Shown here: piece after piece, positions 47,979 through 58,698 of the stretch
How the letters are laid out: the number at the start of each line of letters is the position of its first letter
Numbering within the stretch: position 1 is the stretch's first letter
NCBI RefSeq assembly: GCF_950097975.1
Contig: NZ_CATNHF010000012.1
Location: 62,001-126,000 of the forward strand
Length of the DNA: 64,000 nucleotides
Direction: 5' to 3'
From: Microbacterium sp. T2.11-28
GTDB taxonomy: Bacteria > Actinomycetota > Actinomycetes > Actinomycetales > Microbacteriaceae
Position numbers and translations under genes: made by a program
The notes under the pieces: model-generated
Told to the model about the DNA's origin: nothing
The model's database searches: none
The model's input: the letters and a program-made list of their open reading frames with translations, nothing else

Positions 47979-48003
47979 ACCTGCGGGAGCAGGCGGGCTG
48001 AGC

Positions 48004-49551
<1,548 letters not shown>

Positions 49552-49651
49552 GTTGTCTCCTTCGACGGCATGAGTCGCGGCAGCTGTGCCGCGTTCGGAT
49601 GCCGACGACGCTAGGTCGCGCAACGTTGCATCCCGTTGCGCCGCGCCCCCC

Positions 49652-49746
49652 CCGGTCGTTGAGCGAGGGAGCGCAGCGACCGAGACGAAACGCGGCCCGA
49701 CCCCCGGTCGTTGAGCGAGGGCGCGCACCGACCGAGACGAAACGCG
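49652..49746. repeat. Two direct copies of the GGTCGTTGAGCGAG interspersed repeat
   Basis: Copy 1 (49652-49694) and copy 2 (49704-49746) begin CCGGTCGTTGAGCGAGGG and end GACCGAGACGAAACGCG, differing by two bases. Within each, GGTCG and CGACC ends are complementary, so each can fold. An inverted copy is at 44151. They occupy the gap between the malQ stop and the aldehyde dehydrogenase start. Confidence 0.9.
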
Positions 49747-49752
49747 CGACCG

Positions 49753-51888
49753 CTACAGGGCGCGGTCGACCGCCGAGAGCAGCGAGGTGAAGCGCGGGTT
49801 CCCCGCGAGGTCGTCCAGGAGCACCGCACGACCGGCGGAGTCCGCCAGCGGCACCTGCCAGTTGGGGTACTCCTTGTCGGTGCCCGGCTGGTTCTGCACG
49901 CGACGTTCGCCGACCGCGTCGACGAGCGCCACGCCCAGGAGCACCGAGGGCGACGCGGTGATCAGGACGTTCAGCGCCTCGATCACCTCCTCCTCGGTCG
50001 GCGCCTCGCCGAGCAGGCCCCGCTCGCGCAGGAGGGCGAGCATCGCGGCGCGCTCCTGCACGGCGTCGGCGAGCTCCTCGGCCACCGGACGCGTCAGGAG
50101 CCCCAGGCGCGCACGCAGCGCGACGTGCTCGTCGGCGAGGTATCCCGCCGTCGGCGGCAGGTCGTGCGTGTTCACGGTGGCCAGCAGCGATCTCCGGTAC
50201 TGCTCGGGCGGCCGGAACCCGTCGCCCTCGCGCTCGAACCACAGCACGCTCGTGCCGAGGATGCCGCGGGCGGACAGGTAGTCGCGCACCCACGGCTCGA
50301 CGTTGCCGAGGTCCTCTCCGATGAGCACGGCTCCGGCGCGGTGCGCCTCGAGCGCCAGCACGCCGATCATCGCCTCGTGGTCGTAGCGCACGTAGGTCCC
50401 GGCGCCTGCGCCGAGGCCGGCCGGGATCCACCACAGCCGGAACAGGCCGATGACGTGATCGATCCGCAGCGCGCCGGCGTGACGCAGGAGCGTGCGGATC
50501 ATGTCGCGCAGCGGCGCGTAGCCGGCGCGGGCGAGGGCGCCCGGGAGCCACGGCGGCTGGTTCCAGTTCTGGCCCTGCTGGTTGTACATGTCCGGCGGCG
50601 CGCCGACCGTGATCCCGGGCGCGTACATGTCGTGGAGCGACCACGCGTCCGACCCCTTGGTGTGCACGCCGACGGCGAGATCGTGCATGACGCCGATCGC
50701 CATGCCGGATGCCGTCGCCGCCGCCTGCGCGCCCCGGGCCTGCTCATCGGCGATCCACTGCAGCCACACGTGGAACGCGACCCGCCCCGCCAGCTCGGCG
50801 CGCAGCCGCGTGACGAGGGCGGAGCGGATGTCCCACGCCTCGTCGGGGCGCACCGTCCCGGCGAAGTGCTCCTCGAGCGCGCACCAGAGCGCGAAGTCCT
50901 GCAGGGGCTGCCCGCCCGCCGCCGAGAACGCCGCGAGCTCGGCGGCCCTGCCCGGCGACCGCGGTACGGCGAAGATCGTCTCGAGCGCGGTGCGCTTGGC
51001 CGCCCACACGGCGTCGCGGTCGATGCGATCCGCGTCGTCGTCGGCAGCCGCGACGGCCGCCCGCGCCGCCTCGATCGCGGCGCGCCCGGCGGCGCTCAGG
51101 TACGCGGACTCGCGGATGTCCTCGGGCCGCAGGTACAGCGGGGCGAGGAAGCGGCGGGTGGCCGGCAGATAGGGCGACGGCTCGATCGGGCTCGTGACCT
51201 CGGCCGCGTGCAGCGGATTGACCAGGAGGAAGTCCGCCCCCCGGGCCCCGGCGACGGCGGCCAGGTCGCCGAGGTCGGCGAAGTCGCCCATGCCCCAGGA
51301 GGCACGGGAGCGCACCGAATAGATCTGCGCCATGAGACCCCACCCGCGGTCGCGGCCGGGACGCGTCGGGGGATCGGGCAGCCGCTCGGGCGTGATGACC
51401 AGCGGCGACGACGCCGTGCGATCCGGCTCGCCGCCGCCGAAGGGCCGCTGCCACGCGTGCACGGTGTGCCAGCCGAGCGGGAGGTCCGCCGGCAGGGGCA
51501 CCTCGACCCGCCACGTCAGCACGCCGCCGACCAGCCGCGCCGCCGGACGCTGCTCGGGGATCGGGAGCTCCCGCCAGCCGCCGTCCTCCAGCGCGACGGC
51601 CGCGGTGACGTCGTGCCCGTCGGCGACGTGGAGCAGCAGCGCGCGGACGCCCGGTCGCGTCACGAGCGACGGCGGCAGCAGGTCGCGCCACGGGCCCTCG
51701 TCGACGTCGGCCAGCGCGGCCTCCACCTCGGCATCGGTCCGCGGGTCGACGCCCATGGCGCGCAGCACCGTGCGGAGGGTCTCGGCGGGCACCGTCACCC
51801 GGTCGCCGAAGAACGACCAGTACGCGGTGGCGACACCGTGCGCCTCGGCGAGGGCGGTGAGCGCGGGGCTCGGGTGCTCGTCGGTCAT
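49753..51888 (-). CDS. malQ: 4-alpha-glucanotransferase (amylomaltase)
   Basis: A 711-residue GH77 enzyme with the extended N-terminal domain usual in actinobacteria and E. coli MalQ. The catalytic domain starts WGLMAQIYSVRSRASWGMGDFADL. The nucleophile Asp is in ALRIDHVIGLFRLWW, the acid/base Glu in VLIGEDLGNVEPWVRD, and the third Asp in ATVNTHDLPPTAGYLADEHV. It transfers alpha-1,4-glucan chains in maltodextrin or glycogen metabolism. GGAGGG precedes ATG 51888. It lies between the GAF regulator and its probable aldehyde dehydrogenase target; no glycogen gene is nearby. Confidence 0.95.
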   Translation of the reverse strand: MTDEHPSPALTALAEAHGVATAYWSFFGDRVTVPAETLRTVLRAMGVDPRTDAEVEAALADVDEGPWRDLLPPSLVTRPGVRALLLHVADGHDVTAAVALEDGGWRELPIPEQRPAARLVGGVLTWRVEVPLPADLPLGWHTVHAWQRPFGGGEPDRTASSPLVITPERLPDPPTRPGRDRGWGLMAQIYSVRSRASWGMGDFADLGDLAAVAGARGADFLLVNPLHAAEVTSPIEPSPYLPATRRFLAPLYLRPEDIRESAYLSAAGRAAIEAARAAVAAADDDADRIDRDAVWAAKRTALETIFAVPRSPGRAAELAAFSAAGGQPLQDFALWCALEEHFAGTVRPDEAWDIRSALVTRLRAELAGRVAFHVWLQWIADEQARGAQAAATASGMAIGVMHDLAVGVHTKGSDAWSLHDMYAPGITVGAPPDMYNQQGQNWNQPPWLPGALARAGYAPLRDMIRTLLRHAGALRIDHVIGLFRLWWIPAGLGAGAGTYVRYDHEAMIGVLALEAHRAGAVLIGEDLGNVEPWVRDYLSARGILGTSVLWFEREGDGFRPPEQYRRSLLATVNTHDLPPTAGYLADEHVALRARLGLLTRPVAEELADAVQERAAMLALLRERGLLGEAPTEEEVIEALNVLITASPSVLLGVALVDAVGERRVQNQPGTDKEYPNWQVPLADSAGRAVLLDDLAGNPRFTSLLSAVDRAL

Positions 51889-51952
51889 GTCGGTCCCTCC
51901 GTCTGGGCCCATCCTGCCAGGCGAAGGGCTTCAGGCTGCCAGGCGCGAGGCG

Positions 51953-53269
51953 TCAGGCCTGCAGGCGCTCGATCCGCGCGACGAGGCCCGCGCGCTTGGG
52001 GGAGCGGGCGGGGAGCATGCTGAGCGCGAGGCTCAGCACCTCGGCATCGTCCGCTCCGTCGTCGGTGTCGGCGTACGCGAGCAGCACGTCGACCGAGGCC
52101 TCGGCCAGGAGCGCCTCGCGCAGGGCCAGTCGCACGGTGTCGCGGAACTCCTCCACGCCGGGCGCGAAGGAGTCGGGCAGCACCCGGCCCCGGTAGGCGG
52201 CGAGCGCGACGCGGTGCGCGCCGCGGTCGAGGAGCGAGATCACCTGGTGCGCGTCGGTCTCGAGGTCCGCCGGCAATCGGTACGGGCGTGAGGTGGGCAC
52301 CAGATGCGGCGCGGTGCGCTCGAGCGCCTTGCGCAGTCGCACCAGTTCCGGGCGCAGCGTCGCCTCGGCGTCCTCTCCGTAGACGAGCTCGGCGAGCCGC
52401 TCGGACGACAGGCCCTGCCGGTGCACGGCCAGCATGAGGAGGATCTCGGCATGGCGGGCGGACAGCTCGGTGATCGACTCGCCCGACGCCCCCGAGACCT
52501 CCAGCAGCGCCCGGTCCCGCCCGAGCACGCGCAGCACATTGCGCTCGGGCGACCGCAACGCGGTGCGCCGGACGGGCACCGGCGCGGTGGCGGCGGACCT
52601 CGCCCGCAGCCGCGCGACGAGGAGCTCGCTCTCGATCGCGCGGGCGGTCGCGTCGACGAGCAGCTGGGCCTGCGGCGTCGCGGCATCGGTGCCGCCGGTC
52701 ACGTCGATCAGGCCGACGACGCGGCGGGTCTCGGGGTCGTGCAGCGGAGCGGCCGTGCACGACCAGGGCTGCACGAGACGGTTGTAATGCTCCGCGCCGT
52801 GGATCTGCACCGACCGGTCGAGGGCCAGCGCGGTGCCCGGCGCCGAGGTGCCCACGGCCTGCTCGGACCAGTTGGCGCCCTCCACGAATCCCATGGCGCC
52901 GGTGAGCGACCGCACATGACGGTCGCCTTCGATCCAGAGCAGCCGCCCCGCGGCATCCCCGACGGCGACGATCACGCCCGAGTCCGAGTCCGGGGCGAGG
53001 AGGGCCCGCACCATGTCCATCGCCCCGGCGAGCGGGTGCGCGCTGCGGTAGGCCTCGAGCTCCTCGGCGGTGAGATCGACGGGCGGTGCGCCCTCGGCGC
53101 CCACGAGGTGCGCCAGCGAGCGTCGCCACGAGTCCCGCACCAGCGGGCGCACGTCGGCGAGGCGGGGATCGCCGACGTTGCCGACGACCAGCTCCTCGTG
53201 CGCGCGCTCGATGAGCAGACGCGATGTCTCGGGTGAGACCTCGCGCCGTGACGACCACGACGAGGGCAC
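51953..53269 (-). CDS. GAF-domain transcriptional regulator (AcoR-like N terminus)
   Basis: A 438-residue regulator. The N-terminal region (ERAHEELVVGNVGDPRLADVRPLVRDSWRRSL) and the GAF domain (IVAVGDAAGRLLWIEGDRHVRSLTGAMGFVEGANWSEQAVGTSAPG, QPWSCTAAPLHDPETRRVVGLIDVTGG) resemble AcoR. There is no AAA+ domain and no Fis helix-turn-helix; instead residues ~305-380 form a winged helix-like segment (SARHAEILLMLAVHRQGLSSERLAELVYGE). Such proteins typically sit by aldehyde dehydrogenase genes and likely activate them on aldehydes. GTG 53269 has GGGAG 5 bases upstream. Confidence 0.82.
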   Translation of the reverse strand: MPSSWSSRREVSPETSRLLIERAHEELVVGNVGDPRLADVRPLVRDSWRRSLAHLVGAEGAPPVDLTAEELEAYRSAHPLAGAMDMVRALLAPDSDSGVIVAVGDAAGRLLWIEGDRHVRSLTGAMGFVEGANWSEQAVGTSAPGTALALDRSVQIHGAEHYNRLVQPWSCTAAPLHDPETRRVVGLIDVTGGTDAATPQAQLLVDATARAIESELLVARLRARSAATAPVPVRRTALRSPERNVLRVLGRDRALLEVSGASGESITELSARHAEILLMLAVHRQGLSSERLAELVYGEDAEATLRPELVRLRKALERTAPHLVPTSRPYRLPADLETDAHQVISLLDRGAHRVALAAYRGRVLPDSFAPGVEEFRDTVRLALREALLAEASVDVLLAYADTDDGADDAEVLSLALSMLPARSPKRAGLVARIERLQA

Positions 53270-53377
53270 GGCGCTCCCTTCACCGGTGAGGGACGGCTTC
53301 GGCGGCCGGCGACGGGCATCGACCGCGAGTGCCCCCAGTGTAGGTCGCGCCACGGCGCCACGGGCAGGGGATCGCGC

Positions 53378-54823
53378 TCAGCCCCGCGCGGCCCACCATT
53401 CGCGGAGCCTCTGCTCCGCCACCTCGGGGCCGACGATGCCCTCGTCGAGGCGCAGGTCCAGCAGGAACCGGTACGCGGCGCCCACCTCGGGCCCGGGGCG
53501 CAGTCCGAGGATCTCCTGGATGCGGTTGCCGTCGAGCTCGGGACGCATCGCGTCCAGCTCCTCCTGGGCGGCGAGCTCCGCGATGCGGCGCTCGATGTCG
53601 TCGTACGCGGCGCGCAGGATGGCGGCCTTCCGCCGGTTGCGGGTGGTGACGTCGGCGCGGGTGAGGATGTGGAGGCGTTCGAGCTCGGCCCCGGCGTCGC
53701 GGACGTAGCGGCGCACGGCCGAGTCGGTCCAGGCGCCCTCCGAGTAGCCGAAGAACCTCAGGTGCTGCTCGATCAGCTGGGTGACCGACGTGATCGTCGC
53801 CGCGTCGAACCGCAGCGCGTTGAGCCGCTTGCGGGCCAGCCGCGCCCCCTTCGCGTCGTGGTGGTGGAAGCTCACGCCCCCGCCGGGCTCCAGGCGCCGG
53901 GTCGCCGGCTTGCCGATGTCGTGGAGGAGCGCCGCGAGCCGCAGCGGCACGTCGGGCTCGGTGCCCGGATGCCGAGTGCGCTCCAGCTCGATGGCCTGAC
54001 GCAGCACCGTCAGGGAGTGCTCGTAGACGTCCTTGTGATGGTGGTGCTCGTCGACCTCGAGCTGCAGGGCCGGGACTTCGGGGAGGAACTCCCCGGCGAG
54101 CCCGGTCTCGACGAGCAGCCGGATCCCGCGCACCGGGTCGTCCGCCTGCAGGAGCTTGACGAGCTCGCCCTGGATCCGCTCGGCGCTGACGATGCGGAGC
54201 GTGTCGCGCAGCCGCGCCATGGCCTCGAGCGTCTCGGGAGCCACCGTGAACCCCAGCTGCGCGGCGAAGCGGGCCGCGCGCAGCATGCGCAGCGGGTCGT
54301 CGCCGAAGCTCACCTGCGGGTCGCTCGGCGTGCGCAGAACCCCGGCGACGAGGTCCTCCACGCCGCCGGTGGGGTCGACGAGGGTGGGACCGGGGATCCG
54401 CAGCGCCATCGCGTTGACCGTGAAGTCGCGGCGCACGAGGTCCTGCTCGAGGGTGTCGCCGAACTCGACGGTCGGCTTGCGGGTCACGCCGTCGTAGCTG
54501 TCGGCGCGGTAGGTGGTGATCTCCACCTGCTCGGCGCGCCCGCTGCCGGCATCGCGGATCTTGGCCCCGATCGTGCCGAACTCGCGCCCCACGTCCCATG
54601 TCGCCGAGGCGATCGGCTTCACGATCCGGAGGATGTCGTCGGGGCGCGCGTCGGTGGTGTAGTCGAGGTCGTGCGTGGTGCGTCCGATGAGCGCGTCGCG
54701 CACGGGCCCGCCGACGAGGGCCAGCTCGAACCCGGCCGCGGCGAACGCCTCGCCGAGCGTCGCGGTGACCGGCGACGCGGCGAGCGCGCCGATCCGGGCG
54801 AGGCCCTCGGCCATGTTGAGCAT
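53378..54823 (-). CDS. cca: CCA tRNA nucleotidyltransferase
   Basis: A 481-residue class II nucleotidyltransferase that adds CCA to tRNA 3' ends. The head has ELALVGGPVRDALIGRTTHDLDYTTDARP (GG motif and catalytic DxD), RRDFTVNAMAL, DDPLRMLRAARFAAQLGF, and SAERIQGELVKLL. The C-terminal half carries an HD domain, HHHKDVYEHSLTVL and LAALLHDIGKPATR, giving possible phosphohydrolase activity. ATG 54823 or 54814 are both possible. The position next to the murJ region matches other Microbacteriaceae. Confidence 0.95.
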   Translation of the reverse strand: MLNMAEGLARIGALAASPVTATLGEAFAAAGFELALVGGPVRDALIGRTTHDLDYTTDARPDDILRIVKPIASATWDVGREFGTIGAKIRDAGSGRAEQVEITTYRADSYDGVTRKPTVEFGDTLEQDLVRRDFTVNAMALRIPGPTLVDPTGGVEDLVAGVLRTPSDPQVSFGDDPLRMLRAARFAAQLGFTVAPETLEAMARLRDTLRIVSAERIQGELVKLLQADDPVRGIRLLVETGLAGEFLPEVPALQLEVDEHHHHKDVYEHSLTVLRQAIELERTRHPGTEPDVPLRLAALLHDIGKPATRRLEPGGGVSFHHHDAKGARLARKRLNALRFDAATITSVTQLIEQHLRFFGYSEGAWTDSAVRRYVRDAGAELERLHILTRADVTTRNRRKAAILRAAYDDIERRIAELAAQEELDAMRPELDGNRIQEILGLRPGPEVGAAYRFLLDLRLDEGIVGPEVAEQRLREWWAARG

Positions 54824-54891
54824 GCGTCGAGCCTACCGATCGGGCGGGCCGCATCCCGGCTCGCCCGGGCTCCGGGACGGGCCGGCCGGGG

Positions 54892-56448
54892 TCAGGCGAA
54901 CGCCAGGAAGCCGGTGAAGACGAGCTCGCGCACGCGCGGCAGGAGGTCGGCGGCCAGGTCGGCGCCGTCGACCTCGAGGAGCTCGGCGATCGCCGCGATG
55001 AGCACGCCGACGGCGAGGTCCCCGTCGCACGCGCCGACGAGCGCGGCCAGGGCCGGGTCGACCTCCAGCGTGCGGCCGAGGCCGCCGCCCTGGCGCAGCT
55101 CGATGACGCTCGGGCTCTCGGCCCCCGGCATGTGATGGCGCGCCTCCGTCACGTCGCCCGCGACGGTGAGGACCGCGGCGGAGAGCGCGGCGTCGTCGAG
55201 CGCGGAGAGGCGCTGCCAGGCGGTGACCGCCGCGAGCAGGTGCGGTCCGAGCGCGCCGCCGACCGGCTGGGGCGAGCGCTCGTAGCGCGCGAGCGTCGAG
55301 GAGCCCGACGCGGGCCGGTGCAGCAGCAGGTATCCGAAGCCGATCGCGGTCACCCCGCGCGCGGCGAAGTCCTCGAGCCAGGCCTGCACCATCCGGGCGT
55401 ACGCGGGCGTGCCCGGGACGGTGCCGCCGTCGCGCACCCACAGCTCCGCGTAGGCGAGGGGATCCAGCCGCTCGCGCTCGATCACCCACGCGTCCAGCGG
55501 CACGGGCGAGGATTCGACCCATCCGCGCACCCGGCGCAGGCCGTCGCCGTCGTCGCCGTCGCGGTACTCCCAGTTGCCGAGCAGCTGCGCGGCGCCGCCG
55601 GGCGCCAGCACGGTGCCCACCTGCGAGACGAACGCCTCGATCAGCGCGTCGCCCGCGTAGCCGGCGTCGCGGTACTCGTACTCCGGGACGCCGGCGCTGC
55701 GCGGCGTGATGACGAACGGCGGGTTCGAGACGACCCGGTCGAACTGCTCGCCGGCGACGGGCTCGAACAGGCTTCCGTGGCGGGTCTCGATGCCGGTGAC
55801 GCCGTTGAGGAGCGCGTTGAGCTCGGTGAACCGCAGCGCCCGCGACGAGACGTCGGTCGCGACGACGCGATCGGCGTAGTGGCGTGCCCGCAGCGCCTGG
55901 ATGCCGCAGCCGGTGCCGACGTCGAGCACCCGCCCGGCCGGCGCCGGCAGCTGCAGCCCGGCGAGGGTCAGCGAGGCGCCGCCCACCCCGAGCACGTGAT
56001 CGGTCGGGAGCACGCCGCCCGTGCGCGCCGCGAGCGCCGCCTCGTCGAGGTCGCTGGCGATCCACCAGTGGCCGGCACCGGCCTCGTCGGCCACGTCCTG
56101 GGGACGCACGAGCGCCGACGGGACGACCAGGCCCTCCTCGACGGTCGCCAGGTGCAGCGACACCAGCCCGGCCACCCCGCATCGGGGCAGCGCCGCGTCC
56201 ACGGCATCGACCTCGGTCGGCACGCCCAGGAAGAGCAGTCGCGCCAGCACCGCGAGGGCGTCGCCGGCCCCCCGTCGCCCGAGGGCGGCCAGCGCCGGCC
56301 CGGTCAGACCGTGGCCGACGGCCTCGTCCGCGAGCGGACCCCAGCCGTCCCGCACCGCATCGGCCGTGTAGCCGGCGTCGCCGAGATCCGCGCGGAGCGC
56401 CGCGCACCGATCCGGGTCGGGGGCGGGCTCGGCAAGCGCAGCTGTCAC
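54892..56448 (-). CDS. Class I SAM-dependent methyltransferase (RsmC/HemK-like)
   Basis: A 518-residue protein. After a ~150-residue helical N-terminal region, the Rossmann methyltransferase has GRVLDVGTGCGIQALRARHYADRVVATDVSSRAL (motif I) and DRVVSNPPFVITPR (motif IV, NPPF), pointing to methylation of an amide or base nitrogen in RNA or protein. A ~180-residue C-terminal domain is of unknown kind. GTG 56448 with a GGGGG run upstream is preferred to ATG 56469. Divergent from DUF6049-murJ, an arrangement usual in actinobacteria. Confidence 0.88.
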   Translation of the reverse strand: MTAALAEPAPDPDRCAALRADLGDAGYTADAVRDGWGPLADEAVGHGLTGPALAALGRRGAGDALAVLARLLFLGVPTEVDAVDAALPRCGVAGLVSLHLATVEEGLVVPSALVRPQDVADEAGAGHWWIASDLDEAALAARTGGVLPTDHVLGVGGASLTLAGLQLPAPAGRVLDVGTGCGIQALRARHYADRVVATDVSSRALRFTELNALLNGVTGIETRHGSLFEPVAGEQFDRVVSNPPFVITPRSAGVPEYEYRDAGYAGDALIEAFVSQVGTVLAPGGAAQLLGNWEYRDGDDGDGLRRVRGWVESSPVPLDAWVIERERLDPLAYAELWVRDGGTVPGTPAYARMVQAWLEDFAARGVTAIGFGYLLLHRPASGSSTLARYERSPQPVGGALGPHLLAAVTAWQRLSALDDAALSAAVLTVAGDVTEARHHMPGAESPSVIELRQGGGLGRTLEVDPALAALVGACDGDLAVGVLIAAIAELLEVDGADLAADLLPRVRELVFTGFLAFA

Positions 56449-56592
56449 GCCCCCATTCAACCCCAGCATCGGCCGGGGCACCGGCGCGCCGCCGGGGAGA
56501 CGGGCTCCCACGGCCCGTCTCAGGGGGAACGCAGGGCCGGAACCATAGAATGCGTGCAGTCGTGCGGTCATGGATCGCACACCTCTGCTGCC

Positions 56593-58698
56593 ATGACCAT
56601 GACACCCCCTGCCTCCGCGGCGCACGGCGCTCGTCGCCCGAGCGCGCCCCGCACGACCCGCCGCCGCGGCGCGGGCGCCCGGGTGATGGCCCGGGCCGCG
56701 GCCGCGCTGGCCGCCGCCGCGATCCTTTCGCTCCTGACGGTCGGCGTCTCGCCCTCGGTCGCGCAGGCCGCCGCCCCGCAGGTGCCCTCGGCGCTGTCCT
56801 TCCGGGTCGCTGCCGAGGACGACGGCGTCATCGCGGCCGACGGGGAACTGCGCGTCGCCCTGTCGGTGGTCAACCAGACGAGCACGGCGGTGCCGGCCGC
56901 ACCGGCCGCCGTCGCCGTCGGCCGCGCCCCGCTCGCCTCGCGCAGCGCCGTCGCGGCGTGGCTCGAGGGCTCCAGCTCGCCGTCGCTGCGCCGTGTCGGA
57001 TCCGAGCAGCTCGCCACCGTGCCCTCGCTGTCGTCGGTGACGGCGACGACCACCGTGGACGTCGGCGACGACCTCGCCCCCGGCGTGTACGCGCTCCGCG
57101 CGACGTACGCGTCGTCCCAGGGCACCCTCGTCGCCCGCGGTGTCTGGGTCGTCCCCGACGAGGACGCCGGGCAGATCGCGGTCGTGGTGCCGATCACCGC
57201 CGGCCCGCTCACCTCGGGCCTGCTGAGCGCCGAGGAGCTCGCGACGCTGACCGCCGAGGACGGGAGCCTGCGCACCCAGCTCGACGCCGTCACCGGCACC
57301 GACGCCGTCCTGGCGGTCGACCCGGCGATCGTGGCGGCGATCCGCGTGCTCGGGACCACCGCCCCCGCGTCGGCGACGGAATGGCTGGACGATCTGCTGG
57401 CCCTGCGCAACTCCCGCTTCGCGCTGCAGTTCGGCGATGCCGACCTCGCCACGCAGTTCGCTGCCGAGCTGGCCGCTCCCCTCACCATCCCCACCCTCGC
57501 GCCCTCGCTCGTGGCCGCCGGGGCCGTCCCGCCCACGCCGGACGCCACGGCCACCCCTGGTGCGGAGGAGCCGGCCACGCCCGATGTCGAGACGCTCACC
57601 GACATCGGGGAGTCCCGCTCCGACGTCTTCTGGCCGGCCGACGGGACGGCGGGCTCCGACCTCCTCGCGTGGCTCGACGCCCAGGGCGACGACCCTCTCA
57701 CGATCGTCGCGTCCGATGCCGTCGACGGCGAGGAGGGACCGCGGGCGCGCGCCGGCGAGGCCGAGCTCCTGGTGCACGACGCCGCCGTCTCGGACGCGCT
57801 CCTCACGGCGAGCACGGCGCCGCGCCGCATCGACCGGTCGGCGGCCCTGGCCACGGCGTCGGCGTTCGCGTCGTTCGCCGACGGCGGCGCACCCCTCCTC
57901 GTCACCGTCGGACGCGCCGACGATCGCACGCCCCTCGCGCTGCGGACCGCCGTGCGCGCCGCCGTGGGCCTCGACGGCCGCGAGGCCATCGGACTGGACG
58001 CGCTGATCGCCACGGGCCCCGGCTCGGCGGTCACCGCCGACGCCGTCGAGCCCGACGACCGCCGGGCGGGCGTTCTCGAGGGCTTCCTCGACGACGAGCG
58101 GGAGCTCAACCGGTTCGCGTCGATCCTGGAGGATCCCGCCGTGCTGACGGCACCCGAGCGCGCGGCGGTGCTGCAGCTGATCGGCACCGCCTGGCGCGAC
58201 CACCCCGATGCGTGGGACGTCGCCGTCGGCGCCCACCGGGAGGCGACCGACGCGACCCTCGACGCGGTGCGGATCGTGCCGTCGCCCGACGTCAACCTGC
58301 TCGGCTCGAGCGCCCCGCTGACGTTCTCCGTGCGCAACGACCTGCCCTGGCCGGTGACGCTCGTGCTCGTGACCGAGCCCAACGACCCCCGCCTCGTCGT
58401 GCAGGCCACCACCGAGGTGGCCGCCGGGGCCGAGCAGACCACCCGCGTCGACGTGCCCGTGCAGGCCCGGGTGGGAAGCGGCGAGTCGAGCATCGACCTG
58501 CATCTGCGGAGCACCTCCATGGTTCCGATCGGCGAGACCACGACGATCGTGGTCACCGTGCGGGCGGAGTGGGAGACGGTCGGGATCGTCGTCATGGCCG
58601 TGCTCGTCGGCGGGCTGTTCGTGCTCGGCGTGATCCGCACGGTCATGCGTCTGCGGCGCGGCACGGCCCCCGCCTCCGACGGGCGGTCCGATGGCTAG
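56593..58698 (+). CDS. DUF6049 membrane-anchored protein upstream of murJ
   Basis: A 701-residue exported protein. After a long basic start, a signal/anchor segment (AAAALAAAAILSLLTVGVSPSVAQAA) leads into a large extracellular region. This has Ig-like strands near the N terminus (GELRVALSVVNQTSTAVPAAP) and C terminus (LLGSSAPLTFSVRNDLPWPVTLVLV). It ends in one helix (GIVVMAVLVGGLFVLGVIRTVM) and a short basic cytosolic tail. DUF6049 genes precede murJ throughout actinobacteria, suggesting a role in lipid II flipping or wall growth. Overlaps murJ by 8 bases. Confidence 0.88.
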   Translation: MTMTPPASAAHGARRPSAPRTTRRRGAGARVMARAAAALAAAAILSLLTVGVSPSVAQAAAPQVPSALSFRVAAEDDGVIAADGELRVALSVVNQTSTAVPAAPAAVAVGRAPLASRSAVAAWLEGSSSPSLRRVGSEQLATVPSLSSVTATTTVDVGDDLAPGVYALRATYASSQGTLVARGVWVVPDEDAGQIAVVVPITAGPLTSGLLSAEELATLTAEDGSLRTQLDAVTGTDAVLAVDPAIVAAIRVLGTTAPASATEWLDDLLALRNSRFALQFGDADLATQFAAELAAPLTIPTLAPSLVAAGAVPPTPDATATPGAEEPATPDVETLTDIGESRSDVFWPADGTAGSDLLAWLDAQGDDPLTIVASDAVDGEEGPRARAGEAELLVHDAAVSDALLTASTAPRRIDRSAALATASAFASFADGGAPLLVTVGRADDRTPLALRTAVRAAVGLDGREAIGLDALIATGPGSAVTADAVEPDDRRAGVLEGFLDDERELNRFASILEDPAVLTAPERAAVLQLIGTAWRDHPDAWDVAVGAHREATDATLDAVRIVPSPDVNLLGSSAPLTFSVRNDLPWPVTLVLVTEPNDPRLVVQATTEVAAGAEQTTRVDVPVQARVGSGESSIDLHLRSTSMVPIGETTTIVVTVRAEWETVGIVVMAVLVGGLFVLGVIRTVMRLRRGTAPASDGRSDG

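Noticed and set aside
55132..56592. Upstream extension of the DUF6049 frame
   Set aside because: It is antisense to the methyltransferase; the signal peptide begins just after ATG 56593.
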